A stretch of 64,000 nt of DNA from Huintestinicola sp050874005 (GTDB taxonomy: Bacteria; Bacillota; Clostridia; Oscillospirales; Ruminococcaceae): NCBI RefSeq assembly GCF_050874005.1, contig NZ_JBNMJV010000003.1, positions 1-64,000 of the forward strand, read 5' to 3'. Within the stretch, counting starts at the first letter, position 1, and each line of letters begins with the position of its first letter. Shown piece by piece: positions 35,283-44,400 of this stretch. Under the pieces are notes generated by a model. That model worked only from the letters and a program-made list of their open reading frames with translations, was not told the DNA's origin and did not search any database. A program made the translations under genes and the position numbers.

Positions 35283-35927
35283 CTAAAAATCATTTTCGGA
35301 ATTGGTCAGTCCGTAGGATAAAAGCATAAGACTGTCCCCTAAATGGACGTTTTCCACCACAATATCCTTGTGCTTTGTGGCAAGGTCGTAGTGGGAGAAA
35401 TTCCAGAATGCCTTTATTCCGCAGCCCACCAGCATATCGGCGCATTTCTCCGCCGACTCCTTCGGTATGCATAAAATAGCGGCAACGGGACATTCCCTGT
35501 TTATAAAGTCCTCGATGTCCTTCATAGGCAGTATCTTCATTCCCGCAACGGTAAGACCTGTCTTGTTTTCGTCATTGTCGAAAATGCCGCACAGCTCCAA
35601 TCCGAAATTTTCAAACTTCATATGAATGGCTATGGCACGTCCCAGATTTCCTGCACCTATGAGCACCGCCTTCCTGTGGCGGTCAAGCCCTAAGATATGT
35701 CCTATCTCCGAATGAAGCTCGGGGAGGGAGTAGCCGCAGCCCGGCTGTCCGAAGCCGCCGAAGCAGTTAAGGTCCTGCCTTATCTGAGAGGCTGTGAGGG
35801 ACATCTGCGACGCAAGGTCTGCGGAGGATATCCGTGTCCGTCCCTGATTTATAAGCTCCCCGATAAAGCGGTAATATCTGGGGAGCCGTTTTATTACCGA
35901 GGAGGATATATCCTCTTTTCTTGCCAT
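35283..35927 (-). CDS. rex: Redox-sensing transcriptional repressor Rex
   Basis: Rex senses the NADH/NAD ratio and represses fermentation and NADH-oxidising genes when NAD is high. The N-terminal winged helix (IKRLPRYYRFIGELINQGRTRISSADLASQMSLTASQIRQDLNCFG) binds DNA, and the Rossmann domain shows VLIGAGNLGRAIA (GxGxxG-type). Start is ATG 35927, with AAAGGAA upstream; an open frame to 36110 is rejected as leader. The 214-residue length is normal. Likely targets in this window include the pfl locus, though I found no perfect TTGTTAA-type site there. Confidence 0.95.
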   Translation of the reverse strand: MARKEDISSSVIKRLPRYYRFIGELINQGRTRISSADLASQMSLTASQIRQDLNCFGGFGQPGCGYSLPELHSEIGHILGLDRHRKAVLIGAGNLGRAIAIHMKFENFGLELCGIFDNDENKTGLTVAGMKILPMKDIEDFINRECPVAAILCIPKESAEKCADMLVGCGIKAFWNFSHYDLATKHKDIVVENVHLGDSLMLLSYGLTNSENDF

Positions 35928-36087
35928 AGATGACCATTCCTTTGCAACACATTCCGAATAAACTGCGGGCAGTCCGCAGCATTGCCGCCGACCCCCGCAG
36001 ATACAGTATTTATTCTTTATTATTTTTTCTTTATTCTTTAAATTCGGTTCTTCATTATTAAAGAGTGAAGAATAAATTATAAAGCTT

Positions 36088-36118
36088 GTGGGACGGGAGA
36101 CCCGTCCCATACAAGTTT
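36088..36118. terminator. Perfect hairpin between icd repeat array and rex
   Basis: CTTGTGGGACGGG and CCCGTCCCATACAAG form a strong stem with a 3-base loop. Read on the minus strand it lies behind icd and the repeat array, with an A and T-rich stretch (TTTATAATTTATTC) following. It may end the acn-icd transcript. Confidence 0.6.
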
Positions 36119-36144
36119 TGAGTAATAAAACAACAAATTTCTGC

Positions 36145-36408
36145 CGTTACCGAGCCGCCCGCCTGTCGTCCGAATAAATTTCAGAACGAACGGCTGCAGG
36201 CTCAGCACGCTTTTTTGTGTGACAGCTTAATATGTATCGTTACCGAGCCGTCAGCCTGCCGCCCAAAATAAATTACAGAACGATTGGCTGCAGGCTCAAC
36301 ACGCTTTTTGTGTGACAGCTTAATATGTATCGTTACCGAGCCGCCCGTCTGCCGCCCAAAATAAATTACAGAACGATTGGCTGCAGGCTCAGCCTGCCTC
36401 AGCCTGCC
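36145..36408 (-). repeat. Three tandem 93-bp copies of the dispersed palindromic repeat
   Basis: The marker CGTTACCGAGCC recurs at 36145, 36238 and 36331, exactly 93 bases apart each time. Each unit, read on the minus strand, has TGAGCCTGCAGCC, CGTTCTGTAATTTATTTTGG, GGCTCGGTAACG and then TTAAGCTGTCACACAAAA before the next. The end next to icd holds three copies of a 10-base unit (GGCAGGCTGA) between 36388 and 36418. The icd stop codon (36411-36409) lies in this repeat, so the array overlaps the gene's end. Confidence 0.85.
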
Positions 36409-37629
36409 TCAGCCTGCCATCAGAGCTGAAAGACGCTTGTTTATCTCAAGAAGGAAGTCCTCGGTGTTTACCTTCTTCTTGTTCTCAAGATGTGAGAGAA
36501 CGTACAGGTCGCCTGTCATAACGCCCTCTTCAATGGTCTGGATAGTAGCCTTTTCAAGCTTCTCGGCATACTCGGAAAGCTCCTTGTTTCCGTCAAGCTC
36601 GCCTCTCTTCTTGAGAGCGCCCGACCACGCAAAAATGGTGGCAACGGAGTTTGTGGAGGTCTCCTCGCCCTTTAAGTGCTTGTAGTAGTGACGTGTAACG
36701 GTGCCGTGAGCTGCCTCGTACTCGTAAACTCCGTCGGGAGATACAAGAACGGAAGTCATCATACCCAGGCTGCCGAATGCGGTAGCGACCATATCGGACA
36801 TAACATCGCCGTCATAGTTCTTGCACGCCCAGATGTAGCCGCCGTTTGAACGTACAACTCTTGCAACAGCGTCGTCAATGAGAGTGTAGAAATACTCAAT
36901 GCCTGCAGCCTCGAACTTCTCCTTGTACTCTGCTTCGTAGATCTCGGCAAAGATGTCCTTGAAACGGTGGTCGTACTTCTTGGAAATGGTGTCCTTGGTA
37001 GCGAACCACAGATCCTGTTTTGTATCGAGAGCAAAGTTGAAGCAAGCCTTTGCAAAGCTTCTGATGGAGTTGTCCTTGTTATGGAGACCCTGGATAACGC
37101 CTGCGCTGTCCTTGAAATCGTAGATAAGGGAGCGTGTCTCGTTGCCCTCCTGGTCGGTGCATACCAGCTCGCACTTGGAACCTTCCGCAACCTGCATTTC
37201 GGTGTTCTTGTAAACATCGCCGTAAGCGTGACGGGCAATGGTGATGGGCTTTGTCCAGGTGGGGAGAAGGGGAGTGATGCCCTTTACGATGATGGGTGCT
37301 CTGAAAACAGTACCGTCAAGGATAGCTCTGATGGTGCCGTTGGGGGACTTCCACATCTCCTTCAGGTCATACTCGGTCATTCTCTGAGCGTTGGGGGTGA
37401 TGGTAGCGCACTTAACGGCAACGCCATACTTCTTTGTAGCCTCTGCGGAGTCAATTGTTACCTGATCGTTTGTCTCGTTTCTGTGAACAAGGCCAAGATC
37501 GTAGTAATCGGTCTTGAGGTCAACATAAGGTGTGATAAGTATATCCTTTATCATCTTCCAGATGATTCGGGTCATTTCGTCTCCGTCCATTTCAACGAGG
37601 GGTGTGGTCATTTTGATCTTCTCAGACAT
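36409..37629 (-). CDS. icd: NADP-dependent isocitrate dehydrogenase, eukaryotic-like type
   Basis: The enzyme oxidises isocitrate to 2-oxoglutarate with NADP, here for glutamate synthesis. The substrate motif is SPNGTIRAIL, with metal ligands in YDGDVMSDMVATAFGSLGMM, and the sequence PTWTKPITIARHAYGDVYKN marks the dimeric subfamily also found in mitochondria. Length is 406 residues. Start is ATG 37629 (MSEKIKMTTPLVEMDGDEMT) with GGAGGTAACC upstream; the longer frame to 37719 overlaps the next gene. Its last codons (ATG GCA GGC TGA) are made from the repeat palindrome. Confidence 0.95.
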   Translation of the reverse strand: MSEKIKMTTPLVEMDGDEMTRIIWKMIKDILITPYVDLKTDYYDLGLVHRNETNDQVTIDSAEATKKYGVAVKCATITPNAQRMTEYDLKEMWKSPNGTIRAILDGTVFRAPIIVKGITPLLPTWTKPITIARHAYGDVYKNTEMQVAEGSKCELVCTDQEGNETRSLIYDFKDSAGVIQGLHNKDNSIRSFAKACFNFALDTKQDLWFATKDTISKKYDHRFKDIFAEIYEAEYKEKFEAAGIEYFYTLIDDAVARVVRSNGGYIWACKNYDGDVMSDMVATAFGSLGMMTSVLVSPDGVYEYEAAHGTVTRHYYKHLKGEETSTNSVATIFAWSGALKKRGELDGNKELSEYAEKLEKATIQTIEEGVMTGDLYVLSHLENKKKVNTEDFLLEINKRLSALMAG

Positions 37630-37690
37630 TTTGGTTACCTCCAATAAAATTTTTCCATATGTACCTGATATATAGGGCTTGCGAAAATTA

Positions 37691-38158
37691 TCATTTGTCA
37701 CCCTTTGAAATGCCTGCAATGAAGCCGAGACCGATACCGCAGGCGAGCCCTGCGGCTGTCATCTGAGGGATTTCCCCTGTGATACAGCCGATAATGACGC
37801 CCGTTATAAGCCCCAGACACCCTCCCGTCAGGGGAGCGGTAAGCCTGCGCCTTTTCCGGCGGAATTCCTCGTCTTTTACAGCCTTGAGCCGCATAAGCCT
37901 GCTTCCGCCGTCTCCCGTTTCAGTGTCAAAGCTCACTTCTTTCAGAGCTTCGCAGGGAAATCCGGGGCATTTGCCGCAGTGCTCAAAGCCTTTTTCCTCC
38001 GCACATCTGCCCACCTCGCACTCCTCGTCCTCGAACAGCTTTTCACGCTCTTCGGGAGGGGTGCAGTAGGGACAGCCGGGGCAGTCATTTTCAAGGGCAA
38101 AGCGGCAGGAGGTGCAGTCCATACCGCATTTTGCCAAGGTCACGGTTTTCTGTTCCAT
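37691..38158 (-). CDS. DUF3795 Cys-rich protein with C-terminal membrane segments
   Basis: The first 75 residues have a Cys cluster (CGMDCTSCRFALENDCPGCPYC, then CEVGRCAEEKGFEHCGKCPGFPC), typical of the DUF3795 family, which is thought to bind zinc or iron-sulfur. Two hydrophobic segments follow (GCLGLITGVIIGCITG and AAGLACGIGLGFIAGI). The start ATG 38158 overlaps the stop of the small gene upstream (TAATG), implying coupled translation. It lies between acn and icd, so it may support iron-sulfur assembly for aconitase; that is inference. Confidence 0.7.
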   Translation of the reverse strand: MEQKTVTLAKCGMDCTSCRFALENDCPGCPYCTPPEEREKLFEDEECEVGRCAEEKGFEHCGKCPGFPCEALKEVSFDTETGDGGSRLMRLKAVKDEEFRRKRRRLTAPLTGGCLGLITGVIIGCITGEIPQMTAAGLACGIGLGFIAGISKGDK

Positions 38159-38388
38159 TATTTTCTGATGACACAAAAGTACAGAAGTAAAATTAAGATG
38201 GTGGGAATGGAGGAAATTCCTCGTCTGAGTCTCAGGTTCATCTCCGGAAAGTTCTTTTTCAGCAAGCTGTCAACAGCCGTTGCTGCAGCTACGGCTAAAA
38301 TGAATGCTATCCATTCGCCCGCAGTATCGGGACCTCTGCTCCTGCGTCTCAGTGCGAAAAGCTCCGTATCCATAAACCTATTCCCCAT
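38158..38388 (-). CDS. Small membrane protein, unknown
   Basis: This 76-residue protein has a charged N-terminus (MDTELFALRRRSRGPD at an internal ATG 38373), a hydrophobic segment (EWIAFILAVAAATAVDSLL) and a second one (SSIPTILILLLYFCVI). The TAA stop overlaps the next gene's start codon (TAATG). No family is recognised. Its place directly behind aconitase and its coupling to the DUF3795 gene argue that it is real. Confidence 0.6.
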   Translation of the reverse strand: MGNRFMDTELFALRRRSRGPDTAGEWIAFILAVAAATAVDSLLKKNFPEMNLRLRRGISSIPTILILLLYFCVIRK

Positions 38389-38406
38389 TCCAGAAGTTTA
38401 TTTTTC

Positions 38407-40344
38407 TTACTTTAAAGACTCTCTTGTGTAGTCAAGCAGACCGCCTGCAAGAACGATATCCTTTGTTCTGCCTGTAAGCTCGCAGAGAACAGGGATCTCC
38501 TTGCCGTTTGTCTTGTTCACAACTGTAAGCTGGGTCTTGCCCTCGGAAACAGCCTTTCTTACATCTGCGATAACAAGCTCGTCGCCCTGAGCGATATTCT
38601 CGTAATCAGCCTCGTTTACGAATGTGAGAGGAAGAATGCCCGCATTGATGAGGTTTGCTCTGTGGATACGTGCAAAGCTCTTAACGAGAACAGCCTTAAC
38701 GCCCAGATAAAGGGGAGCAAGTGCTGCGTGCTCACGAGAGGAGCCCTGACCGTAGTTGGAGCCGCCCACGATAATGCTCTTGCCCATAGACTTTGCTCTC
38801 TCGGGGAACTTCTCGTCACAGACGGTGAAGCAGTAATTTGAGATAGCGGGGATATTGGAGCGCAGGGGAAGGATCTTTGCGCCTGCAGGCATAATGTGGT
38901 CGGTGGTGATGTTGTCGCCAACCTTGAGAGAGCAGCCGCACTCGATAGTCTCGGAGAGAGGAGCGGTCTCGGGGAAAGGCTTGATGTTGGGACCTCTGAG
39001 AATTTCAACAGAGTCCATCTCTGCCTCGGCTGCGGGAGGAACCACCATATTGTCGTTGATAACGAACTCCTTGGGCATTGTGAATTCAAATGTACCCTCA
39101 AGAGTTCTGGGGTCTGTAAGATAGCCTGTGAGAGCGGAAGCTGCAGCCATTTCGGGAGATACAAGATATATCTGACCGTCCTTTGTGCCGCTTCTGCCTT
39201 CAAAGTTACGGTTGAATGTTCTGAGAGAAACGCCCTTTGAGTTGGGGGACTGACCCATTCCGATACAAGGACCGCAGGCAGACTCCAGAATTCTTGCGCC
39301 TGCGTCAATCATTACAGCAAGAGCGCCGTTCTGAGCCAGCATATTGAGGACCTGCTTGGAGCCGGGAGCGATGGAAAGGGAAACGTCGGGGTGAACGGTC
39401 TTGCCCTTTAAGATGTGGGCTACCTTCATCATATCCATAAGGGAGCTGTTTGTGCATGAGCCAATGCAGACCTGGTCTATCTTCAGCTTGCCGATCTCCT
39501 CGACAGTCTTAACATTGTCGGGAGAATGGGGACAAGCTGCAAGGGGAACCAGCTCGGAGAGGTTGATCTCAACTACCTCGTCATAAACCGCATCGGGGTC
39601 AGCAGACAGGGGAACGTAAACGTCCTCACGCTTCTGAGCCTTGAGGAATTCCCTTGTAGTCTCGTCGGAGGGGAAGATAGAAGTGGTTGCGCCAAGCTCT
39701 GCGCCCATATTTGTAATGGTAGCTCTCTCGGGCACGGAAAGGGTCTTAACGCCCTCGCCGCAGTATTCGATGACCTTGCCTACGCCGCCCTTAACGGAGA
39801 GACGTCTCAGCACTTCAAGGATAACGTCCTTTGCGGATACCCAGGGAGAAAGTTTGCCTGTAAGCTCAACCTTAACGATCTTGGGGTATGTAATATAGTA
39901 TGCGCCGCCGCCCATTGCAACAGCAACATCGAGACCGCCTGCGCCGATAGCTATCATACCGATACCGCCGCCAGTGGGGGTGTGGCTGTCCGAACCGATA
40001 AGGGTCTTGCCGGGAGCGCCGAAACGCTCAAGGTGTACCTGGTGGCAGATACCGTTGCCGGGACGGGAGAAATATATGCCGTGCTTCTTGGCAACAGAGC
40101 CGATGAAGCGGTGGTCGTCGGCGTTTTCGAAGCCCGACTGGAGGGTGTTGTGGTCGATGTAAGCAACAGATCTCTCGGTTTTTACTCTGGGAACGCCCAT
40201 AGCCTCAAACTCGAGATATGCCATAGTGCCTGTAGCGTCCTGTGTCAGTGTCTGGTCGATCCTGATGCCGATCTCGCTGCCCTTGACGAACTCGCCGTCA
40301 ACAACGTGAGCCTTGAGGATCTTTTCGGTAAGTGTGAGTCCCAT
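38407..40344 (-). CDS. acn: Aconitate hydratase (single-chain, 3Fe-4S/4Fe-4S)
   Basis: Aconitase interconverts citrate and isocitrate. The cluster-binding Cys residues lie in VCIGSCTNSS and ACGPCIGMG. The N-terminal part carries IDHNTLQSG, SDSHTPTGGGIGM and the mid-protein substrate residues, and the C-terminal swivel domain has SNYGQGSSREHAAL. The length of 645 residues matches the compact bacterial type rather than the 890-residue AcnA. It heads an acn-(small membrane)-DUF3795-icd transcript from a strong promoter at 40439-40467, supplying 2-oxoglutarate. Confidence 0.95.
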   Translation of the reverse strand: MGLTLTEKILKAHVVDGEFVKGSEIGIRIDQTLTQDATGTMAYLEFEAMGVPRVKTERSVAYIDHNTLQSGFENADDHRFIGSVAKKHGIYFSRPGNGICHQVHLERFGAPGKTLIGSDSHTPTGGGIGMIAIGAGGLDVAVAMGGGAYYITYPKIVKVELTGKLSPWVSAKDVILEVLRRLSVKGGVGKVIEYCGEGVKTLSVPERATITNMGAELGATTSIFPSDETTREFLKAQKREDVYVPLSADPDAVYDEVVEINLSELVPLAACPHSPDNVKTVEEIGKLKIDQVCIGSCTNSSLMDMMKVAHILKGKTVHPDVSLSIAPGSKQVLNMLAQNGALAVMIDAGARILESACGPCIGMGQSPNSKGVSLRTFNRNFEGRSGTKDGQIYLVSPEMAAASALTGYLTDPRTLEGTFEFTMPKEFVINDNMVVPPAAEAEMDSVEILRGPNIKPFPETAPLSETIECGCSLKVGDNITTDHIMPAGAKILPLRSNIPAISNYCFTVCDEKFPERAKSMGKSIIVGGSNYGQGSSREHAALAPLYLGVKAVLVKSFARIHRANLINAGILPLTFVNEADYENIAQGDELVIADVRKAVSEGKTQLTVVNKTNGKEIPVLCELTGRTKDIVLAGGLLDYTRESLK

Positions 40345-40438
40345 TTTAAAATCAATCCTTTCAAAGTGCGGGGCTTATCTCGCCGTCCGCACAGGGCGCC
40401 CGACGGAGATACAGCACCCTTGCTTTTTTATACTTTTT

Positions 40439-40467
40439 ATTATAGCGTTTTTCTATGCCTTTGTCAA
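40439..40467 (-). promoter_or_regulatory. Perfect consensus promoter of the acn operon
   Basis: On the minus strand TTGACA (40467-40462) and TATAAT (40444-40439) are 17 bases apart. The 95-base leader holds a GC-rich hairpin-forming stretch (GGGCGCCC), and AAAGGA lies before the acn start. Confidence 0.8.
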
Positions 40468-40572
40468 TGAATATTTTTAGCTAAGCGGCGGTTTAAAGCG
40501 GTTTTTGGGAAAAGTTGCTTATATTGCACAAAAAAATAATCGGCTTTGGAAGATTTTTTTCTCAAAAAACAC

Positions 40573-40601
40573 TTGACAGAGGCAGATTTGTGTGATATAA
40601 T
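40573..40601 (+). promoter_or_regulatory. Perfect consensus promoter of the tRNA cluster
   Basis: TTGACA (40573-40578) and TATAAT (40596-40601) are 17 bases apart. It diverges from the acn promoter about 105 bases away and reads into three tRNA genes. Confidence 0.85.
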
Positions 40602-40656
40602 ATAAAACGTCACTTGAGGTGAGTGCCAAAGAACGCCTTTTGTGACACCCCTCAAT

Positions 40657-40730
40657 GCGGGTGTAGTTCAATGGTAGAACTCCAGCCTTCCAAGCTGGTC
40701 GCGTGGGTTCGATTCCCATCACCCGCTCCA
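40657..40730 (+). tRNA. tRNA-Gly (anticodon TCC)
   Basis: The 74-base gene folds as a cloverleaf: acceptor GCGGGTG with CACCCGC, D-arm GTTCAATGGTAGAAC, anticodon loop CTTCCAA and T-arm GGGTTCGATTCCC. CCA is encoded. Confidence 0.95.
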
Positions 40731-40759
40731 CAATCCCCGATGATCGGGGTTAAATATAT

Positions 40760-40836
40760 GCGTCTTTAACTCAGCTGGATAGAGTAACTGCCTTCTAAGC
40801 AGTAAGCCACTGGTTCGAATCCAGTAAGACGCGCCA
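40760..40836 (+). tRNA. tRNA-Arg (anticodon TCT)
   Basis: The gene starts GCGTCTTTAACTCAGC and ends AAGACGCGCCA. The anticodon loop is CTTCTAA and the T-arm is CTGGTTCGAATCCAG. CCA is encoded. A short A and T-rich spacer separates it from tRNA-Gly. Confidence 0.95.
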
Positions 40837-40851
40837 ATTTCTTCCGAAGCC

Positions 40852-40880
40852 GTACAGCATTTTTGCTGTACAGTTTCATT
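40852..40880 (+). terminator. Hairpin between tRNA-Arg and tRNA-His
   Basis: GTACAGCA and TGCTGTAC form an 8-base stem with a T-rich loop, followed by AGTTTCATTTTC. A second hairpin (TGTAACATC, CTCA, GATGTTACA) lies at 40924-40945. They may end or process the tRNA transcript. Confidence 0.5.
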
Positions 40881-40954
40881 TTCTTGGCAGTTCCTGGGCT
40901 TCTGCATATGGGAACGTATTTTATGTAACATCCTCAGATGTTACATTTTATATG

Positions 40955-41031
40955 GTGGGTGTAGCTTAGCTGGTTAAAGCGTCGGATTGTGGTCCCGAAG
41001 ATCGTGGGTTCGAATCCCATCTCCCACCCCA
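40955..41031 (+). tRNA. tRNA-His (anticodon GTG)
   Basis: The gene starts GTGGGTGTAGCTTAGC with an extra G at 40954 that could be the G-1 of histidine tRNAs. The anticodon loop is TTGTGGT and the T-arm is GTGGGTTCGAATCCCAT. The 3' end is CCCACCCCA, with encoded CCA. Confidence 0.9.
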
Positions 41032-41036
41032 CAAAA

Positions 41037-41062
41037 TAGCCTTCTTCTTACGAAGAGGGCTA
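41037..41062 (+). terminator. Hairpin behind tRNA-His
   Basis: TAGCCTTCTTC pairs with GAAGAGGGCTA (11 pairs, one G-U) around TTAC. It is followed by AAAATTATAAATA, so the T run is weak. It probably ends the tRNA transcript. Confidence 0.6.
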
Positions 41063-41084
41063 AAATTATAAATACGAAAGAATT

Positions 41085-41152
41085 AAAGAATAAATTATAA
41101 TGAATAAACGCAGGCATGGGCGCTGTAGCTTATTATTTATAATTTATTCTTT
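41085..41152. repeat. Perfect 16-bp A/T inverted repeat with pyrimidine-rich tail
   Basis: AAAGAATAAATTATAA (41085-41100) and its exact reverse complement (41137-41152) flank 36 bases. A long T and C-rich run continues to about 41190. AGAATAAATTATAA also occurs near 36073. No gene lies here. Confidence 0.6.
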
Positions 41153-41251
41153 TTTTCTTTTTTTTCTTTTTTTCTTTTTACTTCCATCTCATTATGCAAA
41201 ACCACCAAAATGAATTGAAAATATTTTTGTATAAAATACTCTAACTTCACG

Positions 41252-41280
41252 TTGACATACTTCCTTTTTTTTGTTATAAT
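41252..41280 (+). promoter_or_regulatory. Perfect consensus promoter of the giant repeat protein gene
   Basis: TTGACA (41252-41257) and TATAAT (41275-41280) are 17 bases apart. The leader of about 115 bases has two hairpins: CCCCTTTCAA with TTTGAAGGGG around 41309-41331, and TCCGC/CTGCT with AGCAG/GCGGA around 41354-41378. GGGAGGA lies before the GTG start. Confidence 0.8.
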
Positions 41281-41402
41281 GTTAATAATATGATGCGGTA
41301 GAAGCCCCTTTCAACGATTTGAAGGGGTGAAAACGCAAAAAAGAAAAATAAGCTCCGCTCTGCTTTGAGCAGGCGGAAGTTTACAAACGGGAGGAATCAA
41401 CT

Positions 41403-44400
41403 GTGGAAATTTTTAGGGATTACAGCCGCTTTAAGGCAGCCTGTGCAGAGTTCAGAGCCGAATTTACCGACAAGTATTTTACTGCCGGACGGCTTTTCTG
41501 TCACCCTTTTCTTGACGGGGTCATCTATGTTCCCTGCTCTCAGGATGAGGCTAAGAGCAACAGCGTTGACATATGCCGTATGTCCGATATGCTCCTTATG
41601 TCCGCCGACGGAGAGGAATTTGAGCCTTTTAAAATAGCCGAGGCAAGAGCGATCGCTGCACAGAACGGCAAAGTATATATATCTGATCTCCTTTTTAACG
41701 GCGCATTTGAAGCCGAGGACTGGATGATCGACGGCAAGCACGACACCCTCATCATCAGCGAGGAGCATATGAAGAAAGAGGGCAAGCCCTACGCTCCCGT
41801 TACTCCCCTTACAAACGTTATACAGCCCTTTAAGAAGCTCACAAACTTCTTCCTCTATAAAAAAGGCACTCCCGAGGAGCCTGCGGTGCTTTCGGACAAG
41901 GACGTTGCCGAGAAGATGGAAGGCTATCTTGACGAGCTTATGTCCGAGTTTGTTTCTCCCGAGATAATCGGCGAGACCGAGTTTGAGATATTCGGCACAA
42001 AGATATCCTGCGACAAGAACGAATCACGCTGCAAGGAGCTTGACAGAGGCCTTGAGCTGTGCGACAGGCTCAAAAACGATATGGAGCCTCACGCAGCTGC
42101 ATTTAATTCCGCCGATATCGACTTTGATATAAAGGCATATACCGCCAAGCTTTTTGCAAAGCTTGGCAAAAAGTGCGGCGTTAGTGTGGACGAGAAGGAA
42201 TATGCTTCCGATGATACAGCCGCTCTCAAGGAAAAATTCAGAAAGTTTGTTTCCGAAAAGAACAATTACGGCTTTAAGTACAGTGCTCCCGACAAGGAGA
42301 AATTTGCCGAGGGCTTAAAGGCTGCGGAGCTTTCTGCAGCTTCTCCCGAGGAGCTTAAAAAGGCTATTGCCGCTCTGCTCAGAGTTCGTCCGGCATACCC
42401 TGCGGTGTTCAATATGGCAAGAGCCGCTTCTCCCGCAGACGCCGAGGCTGTGGAGAACATTTCCCTGTTCTGGAACAGCTCAGCACTCACTCCTGCGGAG
42501 CTTGGAGAATATCTGGCGAAGTCCTACATTCCTGCCGACTGCCGTGACGCTGAGGGCAAGCTCAACTGCGGAGGAGCAAAGGCTGCGCTTATTTCCGAGG
42601 ACCTGAGGGCTGCCGCAGCTAAATACAAGCTGAAAAATGCTCCCGTTTTAGACGAGCTTGATACATACTGCAAGGAGTACGAGATAGCTGCACGCACATA
42701 TAACGGCACCGTTTTCGATACAGTTTCCGATATGGAGAAGGCTGTGAAGAACGAGGCTGAGCTTGCGGATAAATGCTCCGACCTTTCCGCTCTGAATGCA
42801 GACGAATTAAAGCAGCTCCGCAAGTACATCTACGATATGAAGCTCGACAAGAAAACTGCGGGCAAATATCTGCTGAAAATAAAGCTTGCAATGAATAACT
42901 GCGAGGAAAATCAGCTGAAGCTTCTCTGTACGGGTCTTACCCTTAAAACGCCGGAAGAGCTTGATGTTATACTGGGCAAGGTCTCCGATGATGAATATGA
43001 CGAGGTAGTTGCCGCTCCTTATATCGCTCAGGTAAAGGACGCCATTCTCACCGCTCAGCTTAAAGAACTTTCGGAAATGTTCAAGGCTATCCCCGACAAG
43101 GCAAAGGCTGACGAGCTTGAAAAGGTGCTTGCATCGGACAAGTATGACAAGATGTTCACCCGTCACTTTACTGCAAAGATAAATGAAGCAAGAGACGGAT
43201 TTGCAAAAACAGAGCTTGCAGCGCTTTGCAAGGACATTTCGCAGGCTGACAACAAGGCTCTCGACGATATGCTCTCAAAGCTTGACGCCGTTAAGTGCCG
43301 TGAGGCTCTCAAGGCTCCCTACAAAAAGGACATTGCCGCAAGAAAGCAGGAGCTTCTTGCCAAGGAAGTTGAGGGCGTTTTTGCAGGCATAAAGACTGCG
43401 GACAAGGCAAAGATAGACGGTCTCAGAGCCGTTATCGCTTCCGCAAAATATCCCGTTTCCCTTACCGACAAGTACAAGGCTCAGCTTGACGAGCGTGAGA
43501 CCGAGATAAAGAATGCCGAATTTATCAAGAAGTGCGACACCATTCCTCAGATGAACAAGGCCGACCTTGATAAGATAGTAGGAGAACTGAAGGCTGAAAA
43601 GTGCCCCGAGGATATCGCAAAGAAGTATCTTCCTATGACCGAGGAAAGGGCAAAGGCTCTCCTCAAGGCAGAGCTTTCGGAAATGTGCAGGGATATCCCC
43701 TCTATGGACTTTGCAAAGCTTGACGCTCTTGAAAAGACTCTGAAGGAGGACAAATACCCCGAGGAACTTACATCGGGCTATTTCGACACCATCAAAGCAC
43801 GCAGAAAGACTCTGTACAACAAGGAAGCCGACGACCTGTGCAAAAATATCGGCAATATGCAGAAGCCCGAGCTTGCTTCCCTTTCCGAGAAGCTTAAAGA
43901 TGAGAAGTTCGACCCTGCATATGTGAAGAAGTATTTTGACGAGATCGACAAGCGATTCAACAAGATAGAGACCGACAAGCTTGACGCAATGTGCAAGGAT
44001 ATCGAAAAGCTTAAAAAGCCCGAGCTTGAAAAGCTTTCCGCAGATATTGCCGCTCTGGGCTTCAAGAAAGAGAACACCGCATCCTATCTGGAAAAGATAA
44101 GAAGCAGGGAGATAACCCTGATGAAGTCCGAGATGGAAAATCTCTGCAAGAATATCGCCACAACTCCCAGAAAGGAACTTTCCAAGCTCAGAGAGGCTCT
44201 TTCGGGCGGCGAATTCGACAAGGAGCTTTCCGCTAAGTACATCAAGCAGATAGACGAGCGCACCGAGACCCTTATCAAGCAGGAGCTTGCAGACCTGTGC
44301 AAGAATATCCAGAGCGCTCCCAAGGATAAGCTGATGAGCATGAAGATAGCCATCAGCGAAACTCCCGAATACAAGGAGCCGGGCAAGGCATATGCCGAGC

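Noticed and set aside
35928..36110. N-terminal extension of Rex by 61 residues.
   Set aside because: The extra residues are Lys, Asn and Cys rich, do not fit the family, and the internal ATG has AAAGGAA before it and gives the normal length.
36088..36418. CRISPR array suggested by 93-base periodic copies.
   Set aside because: The whole unit repeats, with no unique spacers between short constant repeats, and no cas genes are near.
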